A stretch of DNA of 41,185 nucleotides from Hydrogenophaga sp. (GCA_020723845.1 DYIC01000014.1:1-41185), one strand, 5' to 3'. Shown: positions 7,688 to 17,362, counted from the first letter of the stretch. Program-made: numbers and translations. The notes: a model not told the origin generated them from the letters alone.

Positions 7688-9531
7688 TGAACCCGGGTCT
7701 GCGCGCCACCATCGATTTTTTGCTCTACGACTGGTTGCGCGTGCAGGCCCTGACCGAGCGAGCGCGCCACGCCGAGCATACGCGCGAGACGTTCGATGCG
7801 GTGCTCGACACCTGCGAGCGCATCGCGCGTGAGAAGTACGCCCCCTTCAACCGCCTCGTCGATACCGAGGAGCCGCGCTTCGACGGCGAGCGGGTGGTGC
7901 TGCCCGCTGCGACACACGAGGCGTGGCAGGCCTATGCGGCCAGCGGCATGCTGAGCGCGTCGCAGGACTACGACGTGGGCGGCATGCAGCTGCCCTACAC
8001 GATCGAGGCGGCGGGCAATGCGTTTTTTGCCGCGGCTTCGGTCAGTATCGGCGCGGGCATGCTCACGGTGGGCAACGCGAACCTGTTGATGGCGCACGGC
8101 ACCGAGGCACAGCGCCGCGCGTTTGCGCAGCCTGAGCTGCAAGGGCGGTTTGCGGGCACCATGTGCCTGAGCGAGCCGCAGGCCGGCTCTAGCCTGAGCG
8201 ATATCGCGACCCGGGCCGTCCCCGACGGCGACGATTTCGAGAGCGATCCCCTGGGGCCCCGCTACCGCTTGCGCGGCAACAAGATGTGGATCTCGGCCGG
8301 CGAGCACGAGCTAACCGACAACATCGTTCACCTGGTGCTGGCCAAGATTCCGGGGGCTGACGGTCGGCTGCCGCCCGGCGTCAAGGGGATTTCGCTGTTC
8401 ATCGTGCCCAAGTGGCTGGTGGACACGCAAGGCCGACTGACCGGCGAGCGCAACGATGTGGCGCTGGCGGGTCTCAACCACAAGTGCGGCTGGCGCGGTA
8501 CACCCAACACGCTGCTCAACTTTGGCGAGGGGCGCTACCCGGTGCGTGCCCCCGGGCTGGATGGGCGCGGCGCGGGCGCCATCGGCTACCGGGTGGGCGC
8601 GCCCGGCGACGGCTTGCGCTGTATGTTTCACATGATGAACGAGGCGCGCATCGGCGTTGGCATGGCCGCCACCATGTTGGGTATGGCGGGCTATCTGGCC
8701 AGCCTCGACTACGCGCGCACGCGGCTGCAGGGGCGCTTGCCGGGTCCCGCGGGCAAGGACCCTGCTCAGCCGCCGGTGCGCATCATCGAGCACGCCGACG
8801 TCAAACGCATGCTGCTGGCGCAAAAGGCGTACTGCGAGGGGGCGCTGGCGTTGGCGCTGTATTGCGCCCGGCTGGTCGACGAGCAGCGCACGGGCGACGC
8901 GCGAGCAGCCGACGACGCGCGCTTGCTGCTCGAGGTGCTCACGCCGATCGCCAAGAGCTGGCCCAGCGAATGGTGCTTGGAGGCCAACAGCTTGGCCATC
9001 CAGGTGCACGGCGGCTATGGCTACACGCGCGACTTTCCGGTCGAGCAATACTGGCGCGACAACCGCCTCAACATGATCCACGAAGGCACGCATGGCATCC
9101 AGGCCCTGGATTTGCTGGGCCGCAAGGTGCGCGTGGAGGATGGCCGTGGCTTGTCGCTGCTGGCGCAGCGGATGCAGACCACCGTGGCGCGCGCCCGTGC
9201 CGTGCCCACGCTGGCGGCGCACGCGCAGGCGCTGGCGCGGGCCATTGACGAGGTGGCCGACGCCACGCGCGCTGCCTGGGCCGATGGCGATCCGGTCGCC
9301 GCGCTGGCCAATGCCGTGCCGTACCTGCAGGCCTTGGGGCACACGGTGCTGGCGTGGATCTGGCTGGACGTGGCGCTGGCGGCGGTCGGCCGCGACGACG
9401 CCGCCAGCCGCGGGCGCTTGCAGGCGTGCCGCTACTTTTTTCATTACGAACTGCCCAAGATCGGGCCGTGGCTGCAGGTGGTGCGCACGCGCGACAGCAC
9501 CTGCGCCGAGATGCCCGAAGACGCTTTCTGA
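7687..9531 (+). CDS. Acyl-CoA dehydrogenase, long form (about 600 residues)
   Basis: This 614-residue flavoprotein would introduce the 2,3 double bond into acyl-CoA, passing electrons to ETF. It shows the central-domain motif MCLSEPQAGSSLSD, followed by the middle beta domain (RLRGNKMWISAGEHE) and the C-terminal helical domain (VQVHGGYGYTRDFPVEQYWRD-like sequence). Glu466 in MIHEGTHGIQ sits at the position of the catalytic base of short- and medium-chain enzymes. An extra C-terminal helical segment (about 480-614) places it with the longer acyl-CoA dehydrogenases that carry a C-terminal dimerisation extension. The start codon overlaps the thiolase stop. Substrate chain length is unknown; the gene completes the beta-oxidation set. 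Confidence 0.9.
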   Translation: MNPGLRATIDFLLYDWLRVQALTERARHAEHTRETFDAVLDTCERIAREKYAPFNRLVDTEEPRFDGERVVLPAATHEAWQAYAASGMLSASQDYDVGGMQLPYTIEAAGNAFFAAASVSIGAGMLTVGNANLLMAHGTEAQRRAFAQPELQGRFAGTMCLSEPQAGSSLSDIATRAVPDGDDFESDPLGPRYRLRGNKMWISAGEHELTDNIVHLVLAKIPGADGRLPPGVKGISLFIVPKWLVDTQGRLTGERNDVALAGLNHKCGWRGTPNTLLNFGEGRYPVRAPGLDGRGAGAIGYRVGAPGDGLRCMFHMMNEARIGVGMAATMLGMAGYLASLDYARTRLQGRLPGPAGKDPAQPPVRIIEHADVKRMLLAQKAYCEGALALALYCARLVDEQRTGDARAADDARLLLEVLTPIAKSWPSEWCLEANSLAIQVHGGYGYTRDFPVEQYWRDNRLNMIHEGTHGIQALDLLGRKVRVEDGRGLSLLAQRMQTTVARARAVPTLAAHAQALARAIDEVADATRAAWADGDPVAALANAVPYLQALGHTVLAWIWLDVALAAVGRDDAASRGRLQACRYFFHYELPKIGPWLQVVRTRDSTCAEMPEDAF

Positions 9532-9576
9532 GCCTGGTGGGCCGCGCACGTGGCCCCCGTTTCGAGGAGATACCGC

Positions 9577-10368
9577 ATGACCCGCAGCATCACACAACTG
9601 TTCGACCTGACGGGGCGCACCGCGCTCGTGACCGGGGGCTCGCGCGGCCTGGGCCTGCAAATCGCCCAAGCGCTGGGCGAGGCGGGCGCCAAGCTGATGC
9701 TGACCGCGCGCAAAGCCGATGAGCTGGAAGGCGCGGTGCAGCAGCTGCAGGCGCAGGGCATCGATGCCCGCTGGATGGCAGCCGACTGCGCGCGCGAGGA
9801 GGATATCCAGCGCTTGGTCAGTGAGACCCTGCAGCGCCTGGGCGACATCGATATCCTGGTCAACAACGCCGGGGCGGCTTGGGGGGCGCCGGCCGAAGAC
9901 CACCCGCTGGAGGCCTGGGACAAGGTCATGAACCTCAATATCCGTGGCTACTTCCTGCTCAGCCAGGCAGTGGGTAAGCACAGCATGATCGCGCGGCGGC
10001 GGGGCAGTATCGTCAACGTCGCCTCTATCGCCGGGCTGGGCGGCAACCCGCCCGAGATGAAAACCATCGCCTACAACACGTCCAAGGGCGCGGTGATCAA
10101 CTTCACGCGCGCGCTGGCGGCGGAGTGGGGGCCCTACGGCATCCGCGTCAACGCCATCTGCCCTGGTTTCTTTCCCAGCAAGATGACGCGCGGCACCCTG
10201 CAGGCGATGGGCGAGGAACGGCTGGCCGCGCACGCGCCTCTGCGCCGCTTGGGTGACGATGAGGACCTCAAGGGGGCCGCAGTGCTGTTTGCGTCCGACG
10301 CGGGCAAACACATCACGGGTCAGTGGCTCGCGGTCGATGGCGGGGTCAGCGCCGTCATCGGTGGTTGA
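9577..10368 (+). CDS. SDR-family oxidoreductase
   Basis: The 263-residue protein is a classical short-chain dehydrogenase/reductase. The cofactor motif TGGSRGLG is at residues 19-26 and NNAG follows in the middle. The catalytic set is Ser150 (NVASIAG), Tyr166 and Lys170 (YNTSKG). A strong Shine-Dalgarno (GAGGAGA, 9564-9570) precedes the ATG. Overall it resembles gluconate 5-dehydrogenase or 3-oxoacyl reductase members. Within this cluster it probably acts on a hydroxy- or keto-acyl intermediate, or on an alcohol derived from the substrate; that is inference from context. It lies 45 nt after the acyl-CoA dehydrogenase gene in the same direction. Confidence 0.85.
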   Translation: MTRSITQLFDLTGRTALVTGGSRGLGLQIAQALGEAGAKLMLTARKADELEGAVQQLQAQGIDARWMAADCAREEDIQRLVSETLQRLGDIDILVNNAGAAWGAPAEDHPLEAWDKVMNLNIRGYFLLSQAVGKHSMIARRRGSIVNVASIAGLGGNPPEMKTIAYNTSKGAVINFTRALAAEWGPYGIRVNAICPGFFPSKMTRGTLQAMGEERLAAHAPLRRLGDDEDLKGAAVLFASDAGKHITGQWLAVDGGVSAVIGG

Positions 10369-10421
10369 AAGGGCGCCGGGCGCTCATCGGTCCTTGCATC
10401 GTTTTACCTGGAGCCAAGTCC

Positions 10422-11438
10422 ATGCCGTCGAACAAGCAGATTCTTCTGGTCAGCCGCCCCCAGGGCGAGGCCAGCGTCGAAAACTTTCGTCTCGTTGAGA
10501 CGCAAATCCCCGCGCTGTCGGAGGGCCAGGTGCTGGTGCGCCACCATTATCTGAGCCTGGACCCTTACATGCGCGGGCGCATGAACGAGGGCAAAAGCTA
10601 CGCCGCTCCCCAGCCGCTAGGCGAAGTGATGATTGGCGGCACGGTCGGTCAGGTGGTGGAGAGCCGCCACCCGCGCTACGCCCCGGGCGACTGGGTGGTT
10701 GGCATGGGTGGTTGGCAGGAGTACAGCGTGGTCGATGCCGACCAGCCGGGTGCGTTGCGCAAGGTGGATGTCTCGCGCATTCCGCCCAGCCATTACCTGG
10801 GCGCGGTGGGCATGCCGGGGGTGACGGCGTGGTACGGCCTGGTCAAAATCATCGAGCCCAAGCCTGGCCAGACCATAACGGTCAGCGCGGCTGCCGGTGC
10901 GGTGGGCAGCGCCGTGGGCGTGCTGGCCAAGCAGCGCGGCTGCCGCGTGGTGGGCATCGCGGGCGGCCCCGACAAGTGCGCCTACGTGCGCGACGAGCTG
11001 GGCTTCGACGACTGTGTCGACTACCGCCAGTACCCCGACTTGCGCTCGCTGGCGGCGGCGCTCAAAGCGGCCTGCCCGAACGGCATCGACGGTCACTTCG
11101 AGAACGTCGGCGGCACGGTTTTGGACGCGGTCATGCTGCGCGCCAACGCCTTTTCTCGCGTGGCCATGTGCGGCATGATCGCGGGCTATGACGGCCAGCC
11201 CCTGCCGATGCTCAACCCGTCGCTCATCCTCGTCAACCGCATGCGCATCGAGGGTTTCATCGTCAGCGAGCACATGGAGGTCTGGCCGCAGGCGCTGGCC
11301 GAACTGGGCGAGCTGGTCGGCAGCGGACGTTTCCGCCCCCGCGAGACCATCGCGCAAGGCATCGAAGCCGCCCCCGAGGCGTTCTTGGGTTTGCTCAAGG
11401 GGCGCAACTTCGGCAAGCAGCTCGTCAAGCTGGTTTGA
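10422..11438 (+). CDS. NADP-dependent zinc-free MDR oxidoreductase (CurA/PTGR-like)
   Basis: The 338-residue protein belongs to the medium-chain dehydrogenase/reductase superfamily, in the leukotriene B4 dehydrogenase / CurA branch. Family features are LSLDPYMRGRM near residues 45-55, GMPGVTAWYGL in the middle, and the nucleotide site SAAAGAVGSAVG. The zinc ligands of alcohol dehydrogenases are absent. C-terminal motifs include GHFENVGG-like sequence and GKQLVKLV. Members reduce the double bond of enones and enals with NADPH. Its place in an acyl-CoA cluster suggests handling of an unsaturated intermediate. A Shine-Dalgarno (TGGAG, 10409-10413) precedes the ATG. The exact substrate is unknown. 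Confidence 0.85.
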   Translation: MPSNKQILLVSRPQGEASVENFRLVETQIPALSEGQVLVRHHYLSLDPYMRGRMNEGKSYAAPQPLGEVMIGGTVGQVVESRHPRYAPGDWVVGMGGWQEYSVVDADQPGALRKVDVSRIPPSHYLGAVGMPGVTAWYGLVKIIEPKPGQTITVSAAAGAVGSAVGVLAKQRGCRVVGIAGGPDKCAYVRDELGFDDCVDYRQYPDLRSLAAALKAACPNGIDGHFENVGGTVLDAVMLRANAFSRVAMCGMIAGYDGQPLPMLNPSLILVNRMRIEGFIVSEHMEVWPQALAELGELVGSGRFRPRETIAQGIEAAPEAFLGLLKGRNFGKQLVKLV

Positions 11439-11467
11439 GAGCGTCTCGCGCTTGCCCGGAGAATGCC

Positions 11468-13123
11468 ATGCCCATCGTCACGCACGAGGTGTTCAACCAG
11501 CCCGAGCCGCTGGTCGACGTCAACCTGTTCGAGGCGAATCGCCCGCTGCAGGACGCATTGCGCTTCCATGCGCCAGAGCTCGACACCTCGGGCTTGCACG
11601 CGCTGGGCGCCCTCGTGGGGACGGCCGAGATGCAAAGGCACGCGCGCCTGGCCAATGTCCATGCGCCACAGCTGCGCAGCCACGATCGCTTCGGTCGGCG
11701 CATCGACGAGGTGGAGTTTCACCCGAGCTACCATGATTTGATGCGCGCCGCGACCGCCGCGGGCCTGCACGGCACGCCCTTTGCGCCCGAACAACAGGCG
11801 AGCGGTCATGCGCACCTGCAGCGCGCCGCCGCCTTCATGCTGTTTACCGAGCTCGAGCCCTCGGTGCTGTGTCCCATCTCCATGACCTATGCGGTCACCC
11901 CCGCGCTCAAAGACAACCCGGCCATCTACCGTGACTGGTCGGCGCAGCTCACGAGCCGCGCCTACGACCCCCGGCTGGTCCTCTGGCGCGACAAAGCCGG
12001 CGTCACCATGGGCATGGGCATGACGGAAAAGCAAGGCGGCTCGGACGTGCGCGCCAACACCACGCAAGCCGTCCCCGCGGGCGAGGACGGATGGGGCCGG
12101 CGCTACACCGTGACCGGGCACAAGTGGTTTTTCTCCGCGCCCATGTGCGACGCCTTCCTGATCCTCGCGCAGACAGCCAGTGGCCTGTCGTGCCTCTTTC
12201 TGCCGCGTATCCTGCCCGACGGCACGCGCAACGCGCTGCAGATCCAGCGCCTCAAGGACAAGCTCGGTAACAAGGCCAATGCCAGCTCCGAAGTCGAGTT
12301 TGCCGGCGCGACGGCCTGGCTGGTCGGCGAAGAAGGGCGGGGCGTGCCGCAGATCCTGGCCATGGGGACGCTGACGCGGCTCGATTGCGCGCTCGGCACC
12401 AGCGGCCTGATGCGGCAGGCGCTCTCGCTCGCTTTGGACCACACGCGCCAGCGCATGGCCTTCGGCAAGCCCCTGATCGAGCAGCCGCTGATGCGCAACG
12501 TGCTCGCCGACCTCGCGCTCGAGTCGGAGGCTGCGACGGCACTGGCTTTGCGTCTTGCGCGCAGCTTCGACCGCTCGATCAGCGACGAGCACGAGCGCGT
12601 GATCCAGCGCCTGCTGACCCCCATTGCCAAGTTCTGGATCTGCAAGCGCGGCAGCGCCTTTGCTCAAGAGGCCATGGAATGTCTGGGTGGCAATGGCTAT
12701 GTGGAAGAGGGTGGCGAGGGCATCATGGCCCGCATCTACCGCGAGATGCCCGTCAACAGCATCTGGGAAGGCGCGGGCAACATCATGGCGCTCGACCTGC
12801 TGCGCGCGGTGCGCAAGGCGGATGCCGCCGCGGCGCTCGCGCAGGAACTGGCTCCGGCTCGAGGCATGCATCCCGCGCTCGACCAGCTTGCCGCGAGCTT
12901 GCCCACCCGCGTGGAGATGATGGCCAACGAGGTGGAGGCCCGTCGCCTCGCGCAAGACGTGGCGCTCGCCGTGCAGGCGGCCCTGCTCGCGCAGACCGCA
13001 CCGGGGGCGGTTTTTCGCGCGTTTTGTGACTCGCGCTTGGCAGGGGATGGGGGCGGCAGCTTTGGCACCTTGCCCAGCGGCACGGACTTTGCGGCCATCC
13101 TCGAGCGCGCTCGCCCGCGTTGA
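11468..13123 (+). CDS. aidB: AidB-type acyl-CoA dehydrogenase homologue
   Basis: The 551-residue protein resembles E. coli AidB along its whole length. Shared blocks are THEVFNQPEPL at the N-terminus, GMGMTEKQGGSDVRANTT, HKWFFSAPMCDA, RLKDKLGNKANASSEVEF and YREMPVNSIWEG. Glu434 in IWEGAGNIM is at the acyl-CoA dehydrogenase catalytic base position. AidB binds FAD and DNA, and in E. coli it belongs to the adaptive response to alkylation; related proteins act on branched acyl-CoA such as isovaleryl-CoA. Here it lies within a beta-oxidation cluster with no ada gene nearby, so a metabolic role is possible. The ATG at 11468 has a close Shine-Dalgarno (GGAGA, 11458-11462). Confidence 0.88.
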   Translation: MPIVTHEVFNQPEPLVDVNLFEANRPLQDALRFHAPELDTSGLHALGALVGTAEMQRHARLANVHAPQLRSHDRFGRRIDEVEFHPSYHDLMRAATAAGLHGTPFAPEQQASGHAHLQRAAAFMLFTELEPSVLCPISMTYAVTPALKDNPAIYRDWSAQLTSRAYDPRLVLWRDKAGVTMGMGMTEKQGGSDVRANTTQAVPAGEDGWGRRYTVTGHKWFFSAPMCDAFLILAQTASGLSCLFLPRILPDGTRNALQIQRLKDKLGNKANASSEVEFAGATAWLVGEEGRGVPQILAMGTLTRLDCALGTSGLMRQALSLALDHTRQRMAFGKPLIEQPLMRNVLADLALESEAATALALRLARSFDRSISDEHERVIQRLLTPIAKFWICKRGSAFAQEAMECLGGNGYVEEGGEGIMARIYREMPVNSIWEGAGNIMALDLLRAVRKADAAAALAQELAPARGMHPALDQLAASLPTRVEMMANEVEARRLAQDVALAVQAALLAQTAPGAVFRAFCDSRLAGDGGGSFGTLPSGTDFAAILERARPR

Positions 13124-13173
13124 TGGCGCCGCCGGGCCGACGTATCACCGAACGCCCTCAGGAGAATGTGCCG

Positions 13174-14082
13174 ATGATGCAAGATTTCAAGGATAAAACG
13201 GCCGTCGTGACCGGTGCTGGATCGGGTCTCGGGCTCGAAGTCGCCCGTCTGGCAGCATTGCGGGGCATGAAGCTCGTGCTGGTGGATGTCCAGGCCGACG
13301 CGCTCGATGCCGCGGCGCAAGAACTGGGCGCGCAGGGCACCGACGTGCTCGCGCGGCGCGTGGATGTGTCCGACGGCGCGCAGATGGAGGCGTTGGCGGA
13401 TGCCGTGCGCGAGCGCTTCGGCGCCCCGCATCTCGTATTCAACAACGCGGGCGTGGCGGCAGGCGGTCTGGTGTGGGAAAACACCGTGGCCGACTGGCAG
13501 TGGGTACTGGGCGTCAACCTGTGGGGGGTGATCCACGGGGTGCGCCTGTTCACCCCGATGATGTTGGCGGCGGCGAGCGCCGATCCGCACTGGCGCGGGC
13601 ACATCGTCAATACGGCCAGCATGGCCGGGTTGCTGACGCCGCCCAACATGGGCGTGTACAACGTCAGCAAGCACGCGGTGGTCGCCTTGACCGAAACGTT
13701 GTACCAGGACTTGCGACTCGTGACCGATCAGATCAGCGCCAGCGTGCTGTGCCCGTACTTCGTGCCCACCGGTATCAGCCAGAGTCAGCGCAACCGTCCT
13801 GCCGAGCTGCCGCCTGCCGCGCCCACGCGCAGCCAGCTCATCGGCCAGGCCATGAGCGAAAAGGCCGTCAGCAGCGGCAAAGTAACGGCAGCCGAAGTGG
13901 CGCAGCGTGTGTTCGATGCGATGGAGCAGGGTCGCTTCTACATCTACAGCCACCCGCACGCGCTGGCACCCGTGGCGGCCCGCATGCAGGCCATCGTCGA
14001 GGGGCGCGAGCCGCCCGACCCGTTTGCCGACCGGCCGGAGGTGGGCGCGCAGCTGCGTGCTGCCCTGCGTGCGATGGGTTGA
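13174..14082 (+). CDS. SDR-family oxidoreductase, second of the cluster
   Basis: The 302-residue protein is a classical SDR with the cofactor motif TGAGSGLG (13-20), an NNAG motif and catalytic Tyr162/Lys166 in YNVSKHA. It is longer than the 263-residue SDR upstream because of a C-terminal region (residues about 210-302) containing SQRNRPAELPP and a helical end. The acidic residue after the second beta strand (LVDVQAD) suggests NAD preference. The Shine-Dalgarno AGGAGA (13160-13165) fits the ATG at 13174; an adjacent ATG at 13177 is also possible. It closes the catabolic cluster, 50 nt after aidB. The substrate is unknown. Confidence 0.85.
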   Translation: MMQDFKDKTAVVTGAGSGLGLEVARLAALRGMKLVLVDVQADALDAAAQELGAQGTDVLARRVDVSDGAQMEALADAVRERFGAPHLVFNNAGVAAGGLVWENTVADWQWVLGVNLWGVIHGVRLFTPMMLAAASADPHWRGHIVNTASMAGLLTPPNMGVYNVSKHAVVALTETLYQDLRLVTDQISASVLCPYFVPTGISQSQRNRPAELPPAAPTRSQLIGQAMSEKAVSSGKVTAAEVAQRVFDAMEQGRFYIYSHPHALAPVAARMQAIVEGREPPDPFADRPEVGAQLRAALRAMG

Positions 14083-14106
14083 GGGCGCCGGGTCCTGTGG
14101 CACACT
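14079..14106 (+). promoter_or_regulatory. Weak candidate promoter of tex
   Basis: TTGAGG (14079-14084), a 16-nt spacer and CACACT (14101-14106), with TGG directly ahead of the -10, form a weak extended -10 promoter. It overlaps the end of the preceding SDR gene. tex starts 30 nt downstream and has no clear Shine-Dalgarno. Confidence 0.25.
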
Positions 14107-14136
14107 CCCGCGCTCACGGACAACCCATGCCCATCC

Positions 14137-16473
14137 ATGACGACGATCGTGCAACGCATCGCCGACGAGCTCGGCGTGTGCGCCGCCCAGGTGCAGGCCG
14201 CGGTGGACCTGCTCGATGGCGGTGCCACCGTTCCCTTCATCGCACGCTACCGCAAAGAGGCCACCGGCGGCCTGGACGACACGCAGCTGCGCCAGCTCGA
14301 GCAGCGCCTGGCCTACCTACGTGAGTTGGAGGACCGGCGCGCGGCCATCCTGGGCAGCATCGAGGAGCAGGGCAAGCTCACCCCCGCCCTGCGCGCCGCC
14401 ATCGAGGCGGCACCGACCAAGCAGGACTTGGAGGACCTGTACCTGCCCTACAAGCCCAAGCGCCGCACCAAGGCGCAAATCGCGCGCGAAGCGGGCCTGG
14501 AGCCGTTGGCTGACGCCCTGTGGGCCGACCCCACGCTCGACCCGCAGGCGGCCGCTCAGGCTTACGTCAAACCCGCGCCGGGCGAGGAGGGCGGCGACTT
14601 CACCACGGTGGCCGCGGTGCTGGATGGTGCGCGCGACATCTTGAGCGAGCGCTGGGCAGAGGATCCGGCCGTCGTGCAGCCCCTGCGCGAGTGGCTGTGG
14701 CAGGAGGGGGTGCTGCGCAGCCGCCGCATCGACGCGCGCAACCCCAACGACCCCGAGGTGGCCAAGTTTCGCGATTATTTCGAGCACGACGAGCCGATCG
14801 CGCGTGTGCCGTCGCACCGGGCGCTGGCCATGTTTCGCGGGCGGACGCAGGAGGTGTTGGACCTGCGCCTGGCGCAGCCGCAAGAGCCCGAACCCGGCCA
14901 GCCGTCGCTGGCCGAGGGCCGATTGGCCCGGCTGCTGGGCTGGTCGCACCAAGGGCGCGCCGCGGATGACTGGCTGCGCCGTTGCGTGGCTTGGACCTGG
15001 CGCGTCAAGTTAAGCCTGTCGATCGAACGCGACTTGTTTGCCCGCTTGCGCGAGGCGGCCGAGGCGGTGGCGATCCAGGTGTTTGGTGCCAATGTGCGCG
15101 ACCTGCTGTTGGCCGCCCCGGCCGGGCCGCGGCCGACCATGGGCCTGGATCCCGGCATTCGCACCGGCGTCAAGGTGGCCGTGGTCGATGCCACGGGCAA
15201 GGTGGTGGACACGGCCACCGTCTATCCGTTCGAGCCCCGGCGCGATGTCGAGGGGGCATTGGCGACGCTGGCCGCGTTGGTGCTGCGGCATGGGGTGGAG
15301 CTGATCGCGATCGGCAACGGCACCGCGAGCCGCGAGACGGACCGTCTGGTGGGCGAGCTGCTGCAGCGGCTGCGTGCCCGCGACGCCCAGCGCGTGCCGC
15401 AAAAGGTCGTGGTCAGCGAGGCGGGGGCGTCGGTCTACAGCGCTAGCGAAGTCGCCGCGCAGGAGTTGCCCGAGCTGGACGTGAGTCTGCGCGGCGCGGT
15501 CAGCATCGCGCGCCGACTGCAAGACCCGCTGGCCGAGCTCGTCAAGATCGACCCCAAGAGCATTGGCGTGGGGCAGTACCAGCACGACGTGAACCAAGCG
15601 GCGCTGGCGCGCACGCTGGACGCGGTGGTGGAAGATTGCGTGAACGCGGTGGGGGTGGATCTCAACACCGCGAGCGTGCCCCTGCTGGCCCGCGTGGCGG
15701 GCCTGTCGCCCGCGACCGCGCGGGCGCTGGTGCGCTGGCGCGATGCGCACGGGGCGTTTCGCCATCGACGGCAGCTGTTGGAGGTCACGGGCATCGGCCC
15801 CAAGACGTTCGAGCAATGCGCCGGGTTTTTGCGCATCCGTGGCGGAGACGATCCGCTGGACATGACCGGTGTGCACCCGGAGACGTACCCGGTGGTCCAA
15901 CGCATCCTGGCGGCGGCCGGCCAGCCGATCGAGGCCGTGATGGGCAAGCCCGAGGTGCTGCGCGCGCTGCGCCCGGAAAGCTTGGCTGACGAGCGCTTCG
16001 GGCCCGTGACCGTGCGTGACATCCTGGCCGAGCTGGAAAAGCCCGGGCGTGACCCGCGCCCAACGTTTCGCGTGGCGCAGTTCGACGAGGCGGTGCACAG
16101 TCTCGACGACCTGCGGCCCGGCATGGTGCTGGAGGGTACGGTGACCAACGTGGCGCAGTTCGGTGCCTTCGTCGACATCGGCGTGCACCAGGATGGTCTG
16201 GTGCACGTCAGCCAACTGGCCAACCGCTATGTGGCCGACGCGCGCGAGGTCGTCAAGGCCGGCGACATCGTGCGCGTCAAGGTGTTGGAAGTGGACGTGG
16301 CGCGCCGGCGCATCGGGTTGACGATGCGGTTGGACGCGTCGCCCGCGGTCGATGGCGGGATGCGCCCGCGCGTGCAGGCGGGTGCCGCGCGCGCCGGTCG
16401 CCCGCGGCAGGAGGCGCCCGCCCCCACCGCGATGGCCAGTGCGTTTGCCAAGTGGCAGGCGCAGCGGCGCTGA
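14137..16473 (+). CDS. tex: Tex family S1 RNA-binding transcription accessory protein
   Basis: The 778-residue protein matches Tex in length and domain order. The N-terminal helical region has the family pattern [17 protein letters not shown] (residues about 28-44). A YqgF/RNase H-like domain begins at about residue 335 ([14 protein letters not shown]). Helix-hairpin-helix repeats follow ([18 protein letters not shown] and [18 protein letters not shown]). The C-terminal S1 domain occupies roughly 657-730 ([17 protein letters not shown]). A basic, Ala/Pro-rich tail closes the protein. Tex binds nucleic acids and contacts the transcription machinery; its precise role is not settled. The ATG at 14137 gives the expected start ([13 protein letters not shown]). 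Confidence 0.95.
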   Translation: MTTIVQRIADELGVCAAQVQAAVDLLDGGATVPFIARYRKEATGGLDDTQLRQLEQRLAYLRELEDRRAAILGSIEEQGKLTPALRAAIEAAPTKQDLEDLYLPYKPKRRTKAQIAREAGLEPLADALWADPTLDPQAAAQAYVKPAPGEEGGDFTTVAAVLDGARDILSERWAEDPAVVQPLREWLWQEGVLRSRRIDARNPNDPEVAKFRDYFEHDEPIARVPSHRALAMFRGRTQEVLDLRLAQPQEPEPGQPSLAEGRLARLLGWSHQGRAADDWLRRCVAWTWRVKLSLSIERDLFARLREAAEAVAIQVFGANVRDLLLAAPAGPRPTMGLDPGIRTGVKVAVVDATGKVVDTATVYPFEPRRDVEGALATLAALVLRHGVELIAIGNGTASRETDRLVGELLQRLRARDAQRVPQKVVVSEAGASVYSASEVAAQELPELDVSLRGAVSIARRLQDPLAELVKIDPKSIGVGQYQHDVNQAALARTLDAVVEDCVNAVGVDLNTASVPLLARVAGLSPATARALVRWRDAHGAFRHRRQLLEVTGIGPKTFEQCAGFLRIRGGDDPLDMTGVHPETYPVVQRILAAAGQPIEAVMGKPEVLRALRPESLADERFGPVTVRDILAELEKPGRDPRPTFRVAQFDEAVHSLDDLRPGMVLEGTVTNVAQFGAFVDIGVHQDGLVHVSQLANRYVADAREVVKAGDIVRVKVLEVDVARRRIGLTMRLDASPAVDGGMRPRVQAGAARAGRPRQEAPAPTAMASAFAKWQAQRR

Positions 16474-16489
16474 ATTGTCGCGACAGGGG

Positions 16490-16518
16490 CGGACAGCCGG
16501 GGCGAGGGCCGATAAACT
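16490..16518 (+). promoter_or_regulatory. Candidate promoter of the HDOD operon, leaderless geometry
   Basis: CGGACA (16490-16495), a 17-nt spacer and TAAACT (16513-16518) lie just upstream of the ATG at 16526. Only 7 nt separate the -10 element from the start codon, so transcription would begin at or next to the ATG. No Shine-Dalgarno is present, which agrees with a leaderless transcript. Confidence 0.45.
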
Positions 16519-16525
16519 GTGCGCC

Positions 16526-17353
16526 ATGACACTGGACGAACTGCTGCAACAGGCCAAGGCCATCCCGAGCATTCCGCGCGTCGTCTCCGAGGTCACGGCC
16601 GAGCTGGACCGGGACGAGCCAGATGCGCGCCGAATCGCGGAACTGGTGGCCACCGACCCCGGGCTGACGGCGCGGCTGCTCAAGCTGGCCAATTCGGCGT
16701 TCTTTGGGCTGACGCGCCAAATCGACAGCGTGGGCGAGGCCATCACCGTGCTGGGCTTGAACCACCTGCGCACGCTGGTGCAGGCGGTCGCGCTCGGGGC
16801 CAGTTTCAAGAGCGTGCCGGGCGTCAACTTGGAGCAGTTTTGGCGCTACAGCCTCAACACCGCCAAGATCTGCCGGCCGCTGGCGCGCAGCCTGAAGCTG
16901 CCCGACGGCGCGGCCTTCACCGCCGGCTTGGTGCATGCGGTGGGCGATCTGGTCATGCACATCGGAATGCCCGACGTGGTGGCCAAGATCGATTGGCGGG
17001 TGTCGCCGTTCGACATGAAGCGTGCCGAGGTCGAGCGCTCGGTGTTGGGCTACACCTACGCGGATGTCAGTGCGGCGTTTGCGCAGCGCTGGGACTTTCC
17101 GGACGTCATCGTGACGGCGCTGCGGCATCAGTTGGTGCCGTTCGAGGGGGATCTGTACGAGCCGCTCGCCGGGGTGGTGCACATGGCGTCGTGGCGCGCC
17201 CGTGCGCAAGAGATGAACATGGATCGCGATGCCATGGCCGCCACCTTTCCGGACGTGGTGGCCCTCCTGCTGGGGCTGGACTTGCAGACCGTGCTCGACA
17301 AAGACCCGCAGGAGTGGGCCTCTGCGGGCGAGCTGGCGGCCTTTTTGCACTGA
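16526..17353 (+). CDS. HDOD domain protein, first of a tandem pair
   Basis: The 275-residue protein consists mostly of one HDOD domain, a metal-independent relative of HD phosphohydrolases found in bacterial signalling proteins. Recognisable blocks are IPSIPRVVSEV (residues about 13-23), TARLLKLANSAFFGL, ITVLGLNHLRTLV and LVHAVGDLVMHIG. The full HD metal-binding set is not apparent. No receiver, GGDEF or EAL domain is attached. The protein is presumably cytoplasmic. A paralogue of similar size follows 9 nt after the stop, and a patatin-like gene overlaps the end of that one, suggesting one transcript. The molecular role is unknown. The ATG at 16526 was chosen because the upstream open frame runs back into tex. 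Confidence 0.85.
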   Translation: MTLDELLQQAKAIPSIPRVVSEVTAELDRDEPDARRIAELVATDPGLTARLLKLANSAFFGLTRQIDSVGEAITVLGLNHLRTLVQAVALGASFKSVPGVNLEQFWRYSLNTAKICRPLARSLKLPDGAAFTAGLVHAVGDLVMHIGMPDVVAKIDWRVSPFDMKRAEVERSVLGYTYADVSAAFAQRWDFPDVIVTALRHQLVPFEGDLYEPLAGVVHMASWRARAQEMNMDRDAMAATFPDVVALLLGLDLQTVLDKDPQEWASAGELAAFLH

Positions 17354-17362
17354 CGTCGCCGC

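Noticed and set aside
8311-10311. 666-codon minus-strand frame opposite the acyl-CoA dehydrogenase and SDR
   Set aside because: It covers two genes with clear catalytic motifs and shows only GC-driven composition.
16476-16485. 10-bp palindrome TGTCGCGACA after tex
   Set aside because: It is short and GC-rich in a GC-rich genome, with no second copy in view, so it may be chance.
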